From: JANQLU01 sp964434955
Lineage (GTDB): Bacteria > Planctomycetota > Planctomycetia > Pirellulales > Pirellulaceae
Reading direction: 5' to 3'
DNA length: 35,794 nt
Assembly (NCBI GenBank): GCA_964434955.1
Contig: CAYSXI010000034.1
Coordinates: 1 to 35,794 of the forward strand
The notes under the pieces are model-generated. The model made no database searches, was not told where the DNA came from, and was given only the letters and a program-made list of their open reading frames with translations. This document shows positions 1 to 8,567 of this stretch, piece by piece. Position numbers and translations under genes: made by a program. Every line of letters starts with the position of its first letter. Within the stretch, counting starts at the first letter, position 1.

Positions 1-671
1 TCGCTGGCGCTTCGTGCTTGTAGGGGTGATGGCCAGGGTCTGGATATTCGGTCGCCGGGGTTTGTTTTCGTGCCGGTGATGATTCTCTGGCGGCCTGGTG
101 CCCGGGCCTGGGGCGGGTTTCCGGGGGCCCGCGTCAAAAACGGCTCAAATCGCCGAGGAAAACCCGCCCCATACAAGCACGACGCGCCAGCGAGTGAATC
201 CCAGCAGCGACCCAAAACACAGAGGTCAGGACCAAACATCGATGGGCATGAAGAAACCGGTGTATTCTACGCGCCAATACAAGCACGACGCGTTAGCGAG
301 TGGTTCCCCGCCACGAGCCATCAAACATACAAGCACGAAGCGCCAGCGAGTGGTTCAGCCACGCAAACAAAACACGGTGAACAAGGGGCAGCACCCAGTT
401 CACAAGCGAAACACGTAGGGAGGCCTGGGCAACAAAGGCAACCCATGCAAGTTACAAGTACGAAGCGCAAGCGAGTGAATATCAACACCAACGTTCAAAC
501 ACACCGCGGGGCGAGCAACCAAGCGGTTGCAAAAAAACGATCTCAAACAGCGAGACCCTTGGCCGTTCACGAGGAGTACCGGCACTATGACGGCCAACCA
601 TGATTCGCCGAACCGGGATGAAACAATCAAATCAAATCCCGCCAACCAACGTTGACCAAATGCCCGTCGGT
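1..671. repeat. Gene-free region with dispersed 25-29 bp repeats (cluster 1)
   Basis: No convincing gene lies here. Forward copies of a repeat start near 172, 278, 328 and 453, and a reverse copy occupies 1-23. The forward form begins TACAAGCACGAAGCG and continues into CCAGCGAGTG, usually followed by GTTC or AATC. Copies differ at one to four positions. The spacing is irregular (about 106, 50 and 125 bp). The same element recurs as a tandem array at 21344-21512. Open frames across this block only translate the repeat in several frames (for example YKHDAPAS and TSTKRQRV peptides) and are taken as spurious. I recall such peptides in spurious planctomycete ORFs, but that is memory and not a search. 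Confidence 0.8.
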
Positions 672-2414
672 TTACGATTGGCGCACGATGAACTTCATTG
701 CCGGTCGTTGATTGCGGCCTTTCCCTTTGGGATCGATTCCGCTGGCCAACAACGCCGTTGCGTAAACATCGCCATGATTGGGAATAAAAGACCGCGGGTT
801 TTTTTTCTGGCCTTTGACTAACTGCCCGGTTGTCGTGTCATAGGCCGGATCCAAACTGCCATCCGGCAGAATGGGAATCGCCATCAATGTGGCCTCTCCA
901 ATTTTTCCATACTGGCGATCGCCCTTGATGTTTCCTCCCAGGAATGCGCAAGAGGTCACCTGCCAATGGGCACTGATATCCTGACCACCAATCTCCGATT
1001 TCTTTTTCTCTTCCGAGATCTTCTTTTTCAAGATTCCACGCACGTCACCATGAATCGAGCGCCCAAATTCGGAGGTGATCACGATATTCGTGTGATCAAA
1101 AAAAGAATCGCCGGTTTTACCATATTCGGTATTTTTCAATCGATTCACAAATGCCTTGAGCGGATCCCAAAGATCTTCCTTCATCATTCTTGTTTGATCC
1201 GAGTTGCCTCTCGGCTTTTTGCTCTTTCGATCCCAAAGGTTTTGGCGGTTGTTGTGCGAATCGAAGCGACGGACGTCACGGCTTTCAATGAAAAATCCAC
1301 AGGACAAACCAGCCCGCATCATTTCATAACTCATCATTGCCTGCACATTTGTGTTCGGCGAAAACTTGCTTCTCGCTTTGTTGCCGTTCACGCTCCGATA
1401 AGTTACCAGCTCATCCTTTGCCTGGATGCCAAATTCTTCACGCAACTTTTGGTCGCGAAACAACTGGTTCAATTGGTTGCGATCCAGTGTCCTGCCTCGT
1501 TGATTCAATTGCTGGTAGATTCGGCGCGCAGAATGATAGCTGCGAACCGCATTGATGTTTTCGTCTTTCAGGATTTCGGAATTGGCATTTTGCAGGAAGC
1601 TATCGATCTTTTGAGCCACATCATCTCCAGACGACTCCTCGACTTGCAAAAGCATTTTGCGAAGTTTGTTGGGAGTGCCTGCGTAAATGGTATGGGCGTG
1701 GACCGGCCCCAGCGCGTGATAATATCCGCGTCGTCCGGTGTACTGGACTTCATTTAGTTCGCCGTCGGACAGCCACCAATGCCAGGAAAGGCTGGGCAAC
1801 ACATAGGGCTGGCCATAAACTTCCGCAAAGGCCTGCATGACGGAGCGTTCATCTTTTTCGCGTGGGCTAGTTGGGCGAAGATTGTAATGTCCCATATGAG
1901 TCTTGAGTCGGTCACGAGAATGGCTGGAGCCCGTATGCATCGAACTCAAGACAGCCATATCGGGGAAAAACTCTTTTCCGGGCTCTGCAAGATACCCGTA
2001 CCGGATGTTTCCTGCTGTGTTTATCGAATAGTCGTCTTGCCCCCATTTCAAAACGCGATAGCGTTCATCGCTGATGCTCTCCAAACGGTTCACGACATTG
2101 TTCTCGGTATTCACCGGATTGAACATGTCGTAACCACACCATCCACCCTCCAAAAACCAGTAAACCAAAAACTTTGGGTTCTCGTTCGAACGGACCGCAT
2201 CGAAAGCCATGTGATCGGCTCGAGACTCCATCGGCATGCCGTAAGCCGAAAAGTGATTCAGGAAATCGACGCATGTCAGACCGGCAATCGAAGCCAACGA
2301 CCGTTTCAAGAAGCGTCGACGGGCAGAATCGGGAGTGGATGTTTGGGCCCTTTGCGGGCGGTCCAATGGCGAAGCGGATTGGACTTGGTCGCCTACGCGG
2401 CATGAATCCGACAT
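672..2414 (-). CDS. DUF1501-like secreted protein (Tat-type leader), partner of locus 1 cytochrome protein
   Basis: The 580-residue protein has a twin-arginine-like leader (RRRFLK at 32-37, then a hydrophobic stretch) after a long hydrophilic N-terminus, which suggests Tat export. The C-terminal half has an ITSEFGRS motif, matching the (T/S)EFGR signature of DUF1501 proteins, a branch of the alkaline phosphatase/sulfatase fold. The start is ATG with an AAGGAAG ribosome site just upstream. Only 9 bp separate it from the end of the cytochrome gene at 2424-5636, so the two are almost certainly cotranscribed. It diverges from the standard DUF1501 protein at 7061-8551: the N-terminus is longer, and it contains KFLVYWFLEGGWCGYD in place of the usual N-terminal core. 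Substrate and activity are unknown for the family. Confidence 0.78.
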   Translation of the reverse strand: MSDSCRVGDQVQSASPLDRPQRAQTSTPDSARRRFLKRSLASIAGLTCVDFLNHFSAYGMPMESRADHMAFDAVRSNENPKFLVYWFLEGGWCGYDMFNPVNTENNVVNRLESISDERYRVLKWGQDDYSINTAGNIRYGYLAEPGKEFFPDMAVLSSMHTGSSHSRDRLKTHMGHYNLRPTSPREKDERSVMQAFAEVYGQPYVLPSLSWHWWLSDGELNEVQYTGRRGYYHALGPVHAHTIYAGTPNKLRKMLLQVEESSGDDVAQKIDSFLQNANSEILKDENINAVRSYHSARRIYQQLNQRGRTLDRNQLNQLFRDQKLREEFGIQAKDELVTYRSVNGNKARSKFSPNTNVQAMMSYEMMRAGLSCGFFIESRDVRRFDSHNNRQNLWDRKSKKPRGNSDQTRMMKEDLWDPLKAFVNRLKNTEYGKTGDSFFDHTNIVITSEFGRSIHGDVRGILKKKISEEKKKSEIGGQDISAHWQVTSCAFLGGNIKGDRQYGKIGEATLMAIPILPDGSLDPAYDTTTGQLVKGQKKNPRSFIPNHGDVYATALLASGIDPKGKGRNQRPAMKFIVRQS

Positions 2415-2423
2415 CGTTCTTCC

Positions 2424-5400
2424 TTATTGGGGTTTGGTGCTGGTTGTTTGAGAACCACCATTCAAATATTCGGGCGACAAAACGATCTCGCGAATCAACG
2501 GCCGGATCTTGAATCCGGATTCGTGGACCTGATCCCATAGTCGCTTGTACATTTGCCGTTCATCAAGCCGATGCCTCATCGGGCGACCAAAATAAAAATG
2601 AACGTGAGTGTTGATCATCGAACGAATGAATCGCTCTTTCAAAACGGCCTTGGACGCAAAAGCCTCCAGTCCTTCCCCCGCGAAAGGATAGTCTGGGACG
2701 GCACCGCGATCTGAAGCGTCGATTGCAAGCCCCGACTCGTTTTTTGTTCGATATTTGCCTTCGTCGGTCCAATTCAATCGCTGAAACGCCAACGGCGTAA
2801 GAACTTTATGGCAGCTATAGCAAACCGACTTTGGATCCGTGGTTCCCAAAGCTGTCACGCCTTCTCGTTGGTCGACGATTTCGTCCGGCACCTCATACAC
2901 ATAACCCAGGAATAGCATCGATACCTGGGCTGAGTAATTGTAGTGCGGCAGCCCCGGCTTGCCCTGAATAAACCCGGCCGAGGTCAGGAGTCCTGTTTTG
3001 CCATGGTACTCGGGTCTCGCCTTCTTTTTGAATTCGGTGTCGACGGTGTAACTCGCAGTCAGTATTTCCTTGAACGGCAAATCTTTGAACGCCACGTAAC
3101 TCCAGATTCGGGCCGGTTCATCCTGGACATCCGTTCCCTGCGATTCAAGCATCAATCGAACGCGATGAAAGTAGTACTTTTGAAATTCGTCCGAGTCCAG
3201 GTAATGATCAACCAAGTGGCCCAGCGAACGGGTTTTTTCCAGCTGCTCAAATTCCGTTCTATTGGGAGGCCGTCCAACCAGGTCCAACGCAATCTTGACC
3301 AGTTGAAGTCGTTTCCGCTGTGACGAATCCCTTGTTTCAAACAGCGATGGTGGGCGCGTGAAAAGAAAATCCGGGTGGCGAATCAGCGCCGCGCAAAGCG
3401 AACTCCAGGCAAAGGTCGAAACACTTGGTCGCGGGACGTCAAATTCAATAGCAGGTTTTGAGGAATCATTGATTTCAACCGGCGTTCCGCCGATCTGTCG
3501 CCAATTGAACGTTAGCTTGCTTTGCTGGACGGTGTAAGATGCGGCTGCATTCAGGCGGACTCTTGCCCCCGACTTGGCAATCAAAGGACGTTCGATTTGG
3601 ACGATCGGAGACGACTTCTTTGCCTTGACGACAAGTGGAACCTGGGATTCATGATTCTGTTTTCCAGGATAGTAGACGTGCAAATGGTAAAACGCCGCCG
3701 GGTTCCAACCCTTGCGGTTTTTTCGCACCGTCTGGACATTGTCTTGTTGGGGCTTGGGGGCATTTTCCTTGCCGGGAGAGTTCGGCTTGGCCAAGTAGCT
3801 CAAGGCGTATCGAAGAAACAGCTCTCCTTTGCGAGTGTTGTTGTCATGCAGTTTCTTTCCTTTGACGTTATAAGCACGAAACTGTCCTTCATTGTAGGCT
3901 TGCCATTCCCGGTTTCCCTCGGCATCGCGACTGTCGATAAGAAAACTGTTTTTTGCATCCTCGCGATTGATGAACTGAATGGCGCCTGCCGTTACGCGCA
4001 TCAGCGTATTTCGATTTGATACCTCAACGTAGTCTCGTTGTCCGAATTGGAAGGCGACTTCCGGTTTAAAGAAGGGTCGCGAGTCATTTCCGCAGTCGTA
4101 GAAAAAATGCGCTTCGCCTTGGGGAGGTTTCTGGACCGCGGTTGGGGACGCGAGCCGATTTCCGCCACCCTTGGCATAAACTTCAACAAGCACATTGTCC
4201 GAATTGTTTGCGCTGCCCCGCCACAACATCTCAATTCGATAACGCCCTGCCTCTTTGACATTCAAGGGAACCGCAATCGCACTGCGACCCTTGTGATTGT
4301 TCTTGTCCTCCAGGCTCAACTTGCCTCGCCGCGAAAGCAACTGCCAGGCACCTTCAATCTGCCAATCAGTGTGCGGAACGCGAAACGGTTTTGCCTCATC
4401 TTTGTTTTCCGACACACGGGTTAATTCAATTCCCGCGAACGAAACATTTCTCGTGGTGCCCAGATTGTGAATGACGAATCTTTGCTGCGGATCGTCTGCT
4501 TCAAGCTCAAATTCCGGGCCAATCACCGCACGGTTGAGAACGAATTTCGATTGCTTGGGTTTTGCTGTTTGATTGATGACCTGTTGATAAACCTCGAGTC
4601 GATCGCCATTGACCGGAAGTGAAACCGCGCGGGTTTGTTGCATTCCCGATTCCGGGTCGGCAACGACAAGCTCGAACGCCAAGTTGTGATTTCGGTTGAT
4701 GATCCGATCCTTGGCAGCGTGGATCTCCTTGATGAGCGCATAGGCGTTTTGGGTTTCGGAAGGCTTCGGTTTTCGATAGAGGAGTCGTTCGTAGAGCAAT
4801 TCGATCGCCGCCGTGTACTCCTGGTCCGGTGTTTCGGTTAACGGGAGTTTCTTGGGTGACTTCCAATCGGTAAATGGCCCCGTTCGTCTTTCGTACGCTC
4901 GCAGGCTGACGTCTTTTGCAAGTGTCTCCAAAGCCGACAAAAAGGACGCGGTGGGCTCGCGTGATTCGTTGAATCGAGTTTTAAAATCAGCCCCGCCAAA
5001 TGCGGCAACATTTTCCTCAAATAGGTTTCGCCCGTCTCGTACCCATTCATCATCAAAAATGGAACGTACTTTCTGTTTCAGCTGCCAATAGGAGATGAAC
5101 TGGTTGTCCCGTTGCTGGATCGGCTGTCCCCGGTAGGGCTCAAGCAACGATCGAGGGAAGCGTTCGTCGGCAGGCTTTCCTGAAGTCGTCTTGTGTTTAT
5201 GAACCAGCTCGACAAACTTTTTGAGCTTTTGAATCTCTTCACTTGTCCATGGATCATCACCTTCCGGCATCCGGATTTTTTTGTCATCGGTGGAAACTCG
5301 ATGGAGCAAGGTGTCGGTTCCAGTCTTTGATAGGAACGAACTTTCCATCAACATCAAGAAGTCTTCTTTTGCGTCCCCGGCGAAAACCAGGTTGGAGCTG

Positions 5401-5636
5401 CTGTCGGTTGAGTGGCAATCCAGGCACCCTTTTTCGTCCCGCGTCAGCAAAGGGAAAATCGACTTTTCGAATTCCGCGAAAAGCTTGTCATCTTCCATCC
5501 GCGACCAGGAAACAGGGCGCAACGATTCATTCCGCCTAAAAGAAGATGAATCCGGAAAAGAACTTGAGCGCGGTCGGACGCAAATGCTTGCCGAAACAGC
5601 GAGTAACAGAAGAATCAGGTAACGGAGTCGAAACAT
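2424..5636 (-). CDS. Large secreted planctomycete cytochrome-type protein with DUF1588/DUF1585-like C-terminus
   Basis: The 1070-residue protein starts with a signal peptide (hydrophobic 6-20). It carries a c-type heme motif CLDCH at 71-75 with a downstream IRMPEG that could supply the distal Met ligand, as in PSCyt domains. The middle contains beta-rich segments, including one resembling a carbohydrate-binding fold (AGRYRIEMLWRGS) and a PKD/REJ-like segment (LTFNWRQIGG). A helical block with LDLVGRPPNRTEFEQL resembles DUF1549/DUF1592. Near the C-terminus CYSCH (939-943), followed by LTPLAFQRLNW, matches DUF1588, and the last 70 residues (FYFGRPM to LIREIVLSPEYL) match DUF1585. It lies directly upstream of the DUF1501-like gene. 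Such proteins are presumed to be periplasmic redox proteins; the reaction is unknown. Confidence 0.8.
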   Translation of the reverse strand: MFRLRYLILLLLAVSASICVRPRSSSFPDSSSFRRNESLRPVSWSRMEDDKLFAEFEKSIFPLLTRDEKGCLDCHSTDSSSNLVFAGDAKEDFLMLMESSFLSKTGTDTLLHRVSTDDKKIRMPEGDDPWTSEEIQKLKKFVELVHKHKTTSGKPADERFPRSLLEPYRGQPIQQRDNQFISYWQLKQKVRSIFDDEWVRDGRNLFEENVAAFGGADFKTRFNESREPTASFLSALETLAKDVSLRAYERRTGPFTDWKSPKKLPLTETPDQEYTAAIELLYERLLYRKPKPSETQNAYALIKEIHAAKDRIINRNHNLAFELVVADPESGMQQTRAVSLPVNGDRLEVYQQVINQTAKPKQSKFVLNRAVIGPEFELEADDPQQRFVIHNLGTTRNVSFAGIELTRVSENKDEAKPFRVPHTDWQIEGAWQLLSRRGKLSLEDKNNHKGRSAIAVPLNVKEAGRYRIEMLWRGSANNSDNVLVEVYAKGGGNRLASPTAVQKPPQGEAHFFYDCGNDSRPFFKPEVAFQFGQRDYVEVSNRNTLMRVTAGAIQFINREDAKNSFLIDSRDAEGNREWQAYNEGQFRAYNVKGKKLHDNNTRKGELFLRYALSYLAKPNSPGKENAPKPQQDNVQTVRKNRKGWNPAAFYHLHVYYPGKQNHESQVPLVVKAKKSSPIVQIERPLIAKSGARVRLNAAASYTVQQSKLTFNWRQIGGTPVEINDSSKPAIEFDVPRPSVSTFAWSSLCAALIRHPDFLFTRPPSLFETRDSSQRKRLQLVKIALDLVGRPPNRTEFEQLEKTRSLGHLVDHYLDSDEFQKYYFHRVRLMLESQGTDVQDEPARIWSYVAFKDLPFKEILTASYTVDTEFKKKARPEYHGKTGLLTSAGFIQGKPGLPHYNYSAQVSMLFLGYVYEVPDEIVDQREGVTALGTTDPKSVCYSCHKVLTPLAFQRLNWTDEGKYRTKNESGLAIDASDRGAVPDYPFAGEGLEAFASKAVLKERFIRSMINTHVHFYFGRPMRHRLDERQMYKRLWDQVHESGFKIRPLIREIVLSPEYLNGGSQTTSTKPQ

Positions 5637-5811
5637 GCGAAAAGACGAGTTGAACAGGTTTCCGGGGCGTCTGTTCTGTGTACATTTTAGACACGCGAAA
5701 CTGCTGCAACAACGCGGATTCGGTCCTGTGAATGACTTCTTTCAACATTGTTCACGCAGTTTTTTCCGGTAAGAATCGTTTAAAAGCTCCTTGCACAACA
5801 GGAGGACTCCA
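5637..5811. promoter_or_regulatory. Divergent intergenic region
   Basis: These 175 bp separate the start of the minus-strand cytochrome gene from the plus-strand FG-GAP gene, so promoters for both should lie here. No confident -35/-10 pair was recognised. A strong ribosome site (AGGAGG, 5800-5805) sits 6 bp before the ATG at 5812 and decides the start of the FG-GAP gene over the upstream in-frame TTG at 5791. Confidence 0.45.
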
Positions 5812-7032
5812 ATGCCTCTTCGAATGATTGCTTTTCTTGTTTCGTTCGCTGCCATTTTGTTTTGCCGCATCGAGTTGGGTTGCGTCAAAGCGCAGGAGAA
5901 TCTTCCAAAGTTTCAAAGTGTTACGATCGACGATGATATCGGCAATGTGTGTTACGCCGTTCTTGCGGTAGACGTTGACGGTGACAAGCAAGTCGATATC
6001 GTTGCCGTGACCGAGAACCGCGTGCTTTGGTACAAGTCACCGGGTAGATCTGATGTTGCCGATCCGACCAAGTGGAAGAAGTTCGTGATCATCGAAAACC
6101 AAACGGAGCGCGACAACGTTTGCATCGCCGCCTACGATATTGATCGCGATGGCAAAATCGATTTCGCACTTGGCGCTGGCTGGACAAAAAAAGGAACGCT
6201 TCAATGGCTTCAGCGGGGACAATCACTGGACGAAAAATGGAACGTTCATGAGATCGGCGCGGAGGCCTGGTTACACCGGATGAGCTTCGCGGACGTTTTA
6301 GGCAAAGGCCGCGCACAGCTCGTCATTTCACCGCTCAACAAAACGAAATCTCCGGGCGTGCGGCTGACCGCATTTGAGATTCCCGAGAAACCGGAAACCA
6401 GTCGTTGGAATCCTGTCATTGTCAACCAACAGGACTTTGATCGGTTGCACAACCACACTCATTTTCGCAATGAGCGAGATGGAAACATCCAGACTTTGGT
6501 GGCAAACAAATCTGGCACCATCGTTGTTTCGCGAAAGGGCCAAGAATGGAACCTGGAATCGATCAGCGATCTCGGGGCCGGCGAAGTAAAACGCGGCAGG
6601 GTCGGCGAGGAAAAAACATTTGTTGCCACGATTGAACCGATGCATGGTCAAAAGGTCGCGGTTTATTGGCCTCAGAAAAAATCAGGGGAGCAAATGGCTT
6701 GGAGACGGCAAGAGATTGAAAATGAGCTTGCTGGTGGCCATGCTTTGATTGCTCAGGATCTCGATCAGGATGGAGTTGACGAGCTGATCGTCGGTCATCG
6801 TTTGAAAGGAAAAGGGAAAACGACCGGCCCTGGATTGTACATCTACCAAATGGACACAAAAAATACGGCTGAGGGAAAGCTGCCCGCCTGGAGGAAAACG
6901 GTGCTCGACAATGGGGGAATCGCCGTCGAGGATGCGACCTGCCTGGATGTCGACGGAGATGGTGATCCGGATATCGTTGCTGGAGGTCGCGGAACGAGAA
7001 ATCTGAAGCTGTTTCTGAATCAAGCGAAGTAA
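5812..7032 (+). CDS. Secreted FG-GAP/VCBS-repeat protein
   Basis: The 406-residue protein has a signal peptide (MPLRMIAFLVSFAAILFC, processed near KAQ-E). Its repeats carry calcium-binding DxDGD-type loops: DVDGDKQVDIVAV, DIDRDGKIDFALGAG, DLDQDGVDELIVGH and DVDGDGDPDIVAGG. This is the FG-GAP/VCBS pattern of a seven-bladed beta-propeller, common in extracellular planctomycete proteins. The start was set at 5812 by the AGGAGG site at 5800-5805. It is transcribed away from the locus 1 cytochrome gene and converges on the DUF1501 gene at 7061, leaving 28 bp between the stops. It may belong functionally with the flanking cytochrome/DUF1501 pairs, but that is only positional inference. Confidence 0.85.
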   Translation: MPLRMIAFLVSFAAILFCRIELGCVKAQENLPKFQSVTIDDDIGNVCYAVLAVDVDGDKQVDIVAVTENRVLWYKSPGRSDVADPTKWKKFVIIENQTERDNVCIAAYDIDRDGKIDFALGAGWTKKGTLQWLQRGQSLDEKWNVHEIGAEAWLHRMSFADVLGKGRAQLVISPLNKTKSPGVRLTAFEIPEKPETSRWNPVIVNQQDFDRLHNHTHFRNERDGNIQTLVANKSGTIVVSRKGQEWNLESISDLGAGEVKRGRVGEEKTFVATIEPMHGQKVAVYWPQKKSGEQMAWRRQEIENELAGGHALIAQDLDQDGVDELIVGHRLKGKGKTTGPGLYIYQMDTKNTAEGKLPAWRKTVLDNGGIAVEDATCLDVDGDGDPDIVAGGRGTRNLKLFLNQAK

Positions 7033-7060
7033 CCACGCCAATCATTCGACGGCAACGCCA

Positions 7061-8551
7061 CTATTTGGACGCGAGCAACACGTCCTTAATGACTTTGCCG
7101 TGAACGTCCGTAAGACGCCGTTGAATGCCATTGTGGTAAAACGACAGTCGCTCGTGATCCAACCCCAGAAGGTGCAGGATCGTCGCGTGGAAATCGTAAA
7201 CGGTCGAAATGTTTTCGGCCGCCTTGTACCCAAATTCGTCGGTTGCTCCATAGGAGAACGGAGCTTTGACACCCGCGCCGGAAAGCCAGGCCGTGAATCC
7301 GGACGGATTATGGTCTCGGCCACTCGCGCCCTTTTGGAATGTCGGCATGCGTCCAAATTCGGTGCACCAAACGATTAGCGTTTCATCCAGCAAGCCGCGC
7401 TGCTTCATGTCCTTCAGCAAAGCCGCAACCGGTTGATCAAGGACCGGTCCATGCTTCGCATATTGTTTTTCAAGCGACTTATGTCCGTCCCAATTGGAGA
7501 CCCCCTCTCCTCCGGTCTGGTAGGCGCCGTTAAACAGCTGAACAAAGCGGACACCTTTCTCGACCAAACGTCTGGCGAGGATGCAGTTCTTTGCAAAGTC
7601 AGCGCGCAATTTATTTTCCCGATCATCGGCTCCATACATCTTCAGAATGTGGTCGGGCTCCGAGTCGATGTTGCTGATTTCCGGGACGGAAAGTTGCATT
7701 TTTGCCGCCAATTCGTAGCTTGCAATTCGGGCGGCCAACTCCGTGTCCCCGGGGAAACGCTGCAAATGATTCTTGTTCAACTGGTTCAGGAAATCTCGCG
7801 TCGCGCGATCCGTTTTCGCTGTCGTGTTCTTCGGGCGACCCAAGTTGCGAACGGGTTTCGTGGCATTAAAGTCTGTTCCCTGAAAAGCAGCAGGCAAGAA
7901 TCCAGGACCCCAATTGTTGACGCTTGATTGCGGAGTCCCGCGCGGATCGGGAATCGCCACATAGGCCGGCAGGTCCTCGTTCTCACTTCCCAGTCCCCAC
8001 GTCACCCAGGCGCCCATGCTGGGAAATCCGTCCAGGTTAAAACCCGTGGACATGAAATTTTCACCCGGGCCATGGGTGTTGGTTTTGCTTGTTAGCGAAT
8101 GAATGAAACACATGTCATCGGCGAAATCACCAATCAGCGGCACCAGGTCGGAAATCATCTTTCCACATTCGCCGCGTGGCCGGAACTTCCAAGGGCTTTT
8201 GACCAGATTGCCTTGGGCTCCCTGGAACGTGATCAACTTCTCAAATCCGGGCATCGGTTTTCCGTGCAGGCGAACCAACTCGGGTTTGTAATCAAATGTG
8301 TCGACGTGACTGCAAGCTCCCGCGCAAAAGATGACAAGCACGTTTTTTGCCGCGGGTAAAAAGTGCGGCTCGCGCGCCGCAAAGGGCTTGGCCGGATCGA
8401 TCTTGGGAGGGATTGGTTTCTTGTCTTTCGTCGAACCCGAACGCTCGTCAGCCAACAACCAACCGTCATTTTTTAATAACGAGGTCAACGCGATCGCCGA
8501 CAGGCCCTTGCCCAGGTCCGAGAAAAATGATCTTCGATTTGAATCGCTCAT
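7061..8551 (-). CDS. DUF1501 family secreted protein
   Basis: The 496-residue protein begins MSDSNRRSFFSDLGKG, an RR-containing leader consistent with Tat export. It carries the family's core features: VIFCAGACSHVDTFDYKP near the N-terminus, an HGPGENFMSTG segment, LIVWCTEFGRMPTFQ, GRDHNPSGFTAWLSGAGVK, and the usual C-terminal HATILHLLGLDHERLSFYHNG. Length and order match canonical planctomycete DUF1501 proteins of the alkaline phosphatase/sulfatase superfamily. It starts 16 bp downstream of the PSCyt/DUF1549/DUF1553 gene, the standard pairing in this phylum. Its substrate is not established. The ribosome site is weak (CGGTAACCGG before the ATG), which fits translational coupling. Confidence 0.92.
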   Translation of the reverse strand: MSDSNRRSFFSDLGKGLSAIALTSLLKNDGWLLADERSGSTKDKKPIPPKIDPAKPFAAREPHFLPAAKNVLVIFCAGACSHVDTFDYKPELVRLHGKPMPGFEKLITFQGAQGNLVKSPWKFRPRGECGKMISDLVPLIGDFADDMCFIHSLTSKTNTHGPGENFMSTGFNLDGFPSMGAWVTWGLGSENEDLPAYVAIPDPRGTPQSSVNNWGPGFLPAAFQGTDFNATKPVRNLGRPKNTTAKTDRATRDFLNQLNKNHLQRFPGDTELAARIASYELAAKMQLSVPEISNIDSEPDHILKMYGADDRENKLRADFAKNCILARRLVEKGVRFVQLFNGAYQTGGEGVSNWDGHKSLEKQYAKHGPVLDQPVAALLKDMKQRGLLDETLIVWCTEFGRMPTFQKGASGRDHNPSGFTAWLSGAGVKAPFSYGATDEFGYKAAENISTVYDFHATILHLLGLDHERLSFYHNGIQRRLTDVHGKVIKDVLLASK

Positions 8552-8567
8552 CCGGTTACCGATTGAA

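Noticed and set aside
172..477. A possible CRISPR array
   Set aside because: Repeat copies differ from each other, spacing is irregular (50 to 125 bp), and no cas genes are present in the window.
70..603. A 177-residue open frame and its overlapping partners over repeat cluster 1
   Set aside because: They translate the repeat in several frames (YKHDAPAS, TSTKRQRV), lack a ribosome site and show no conserved domain.
966..1757. A 263-residue open frame antisense to the DUF1501-like gene
   Set aside because: It is a shadow of the real gene on the minus strand, with no signal or domain.
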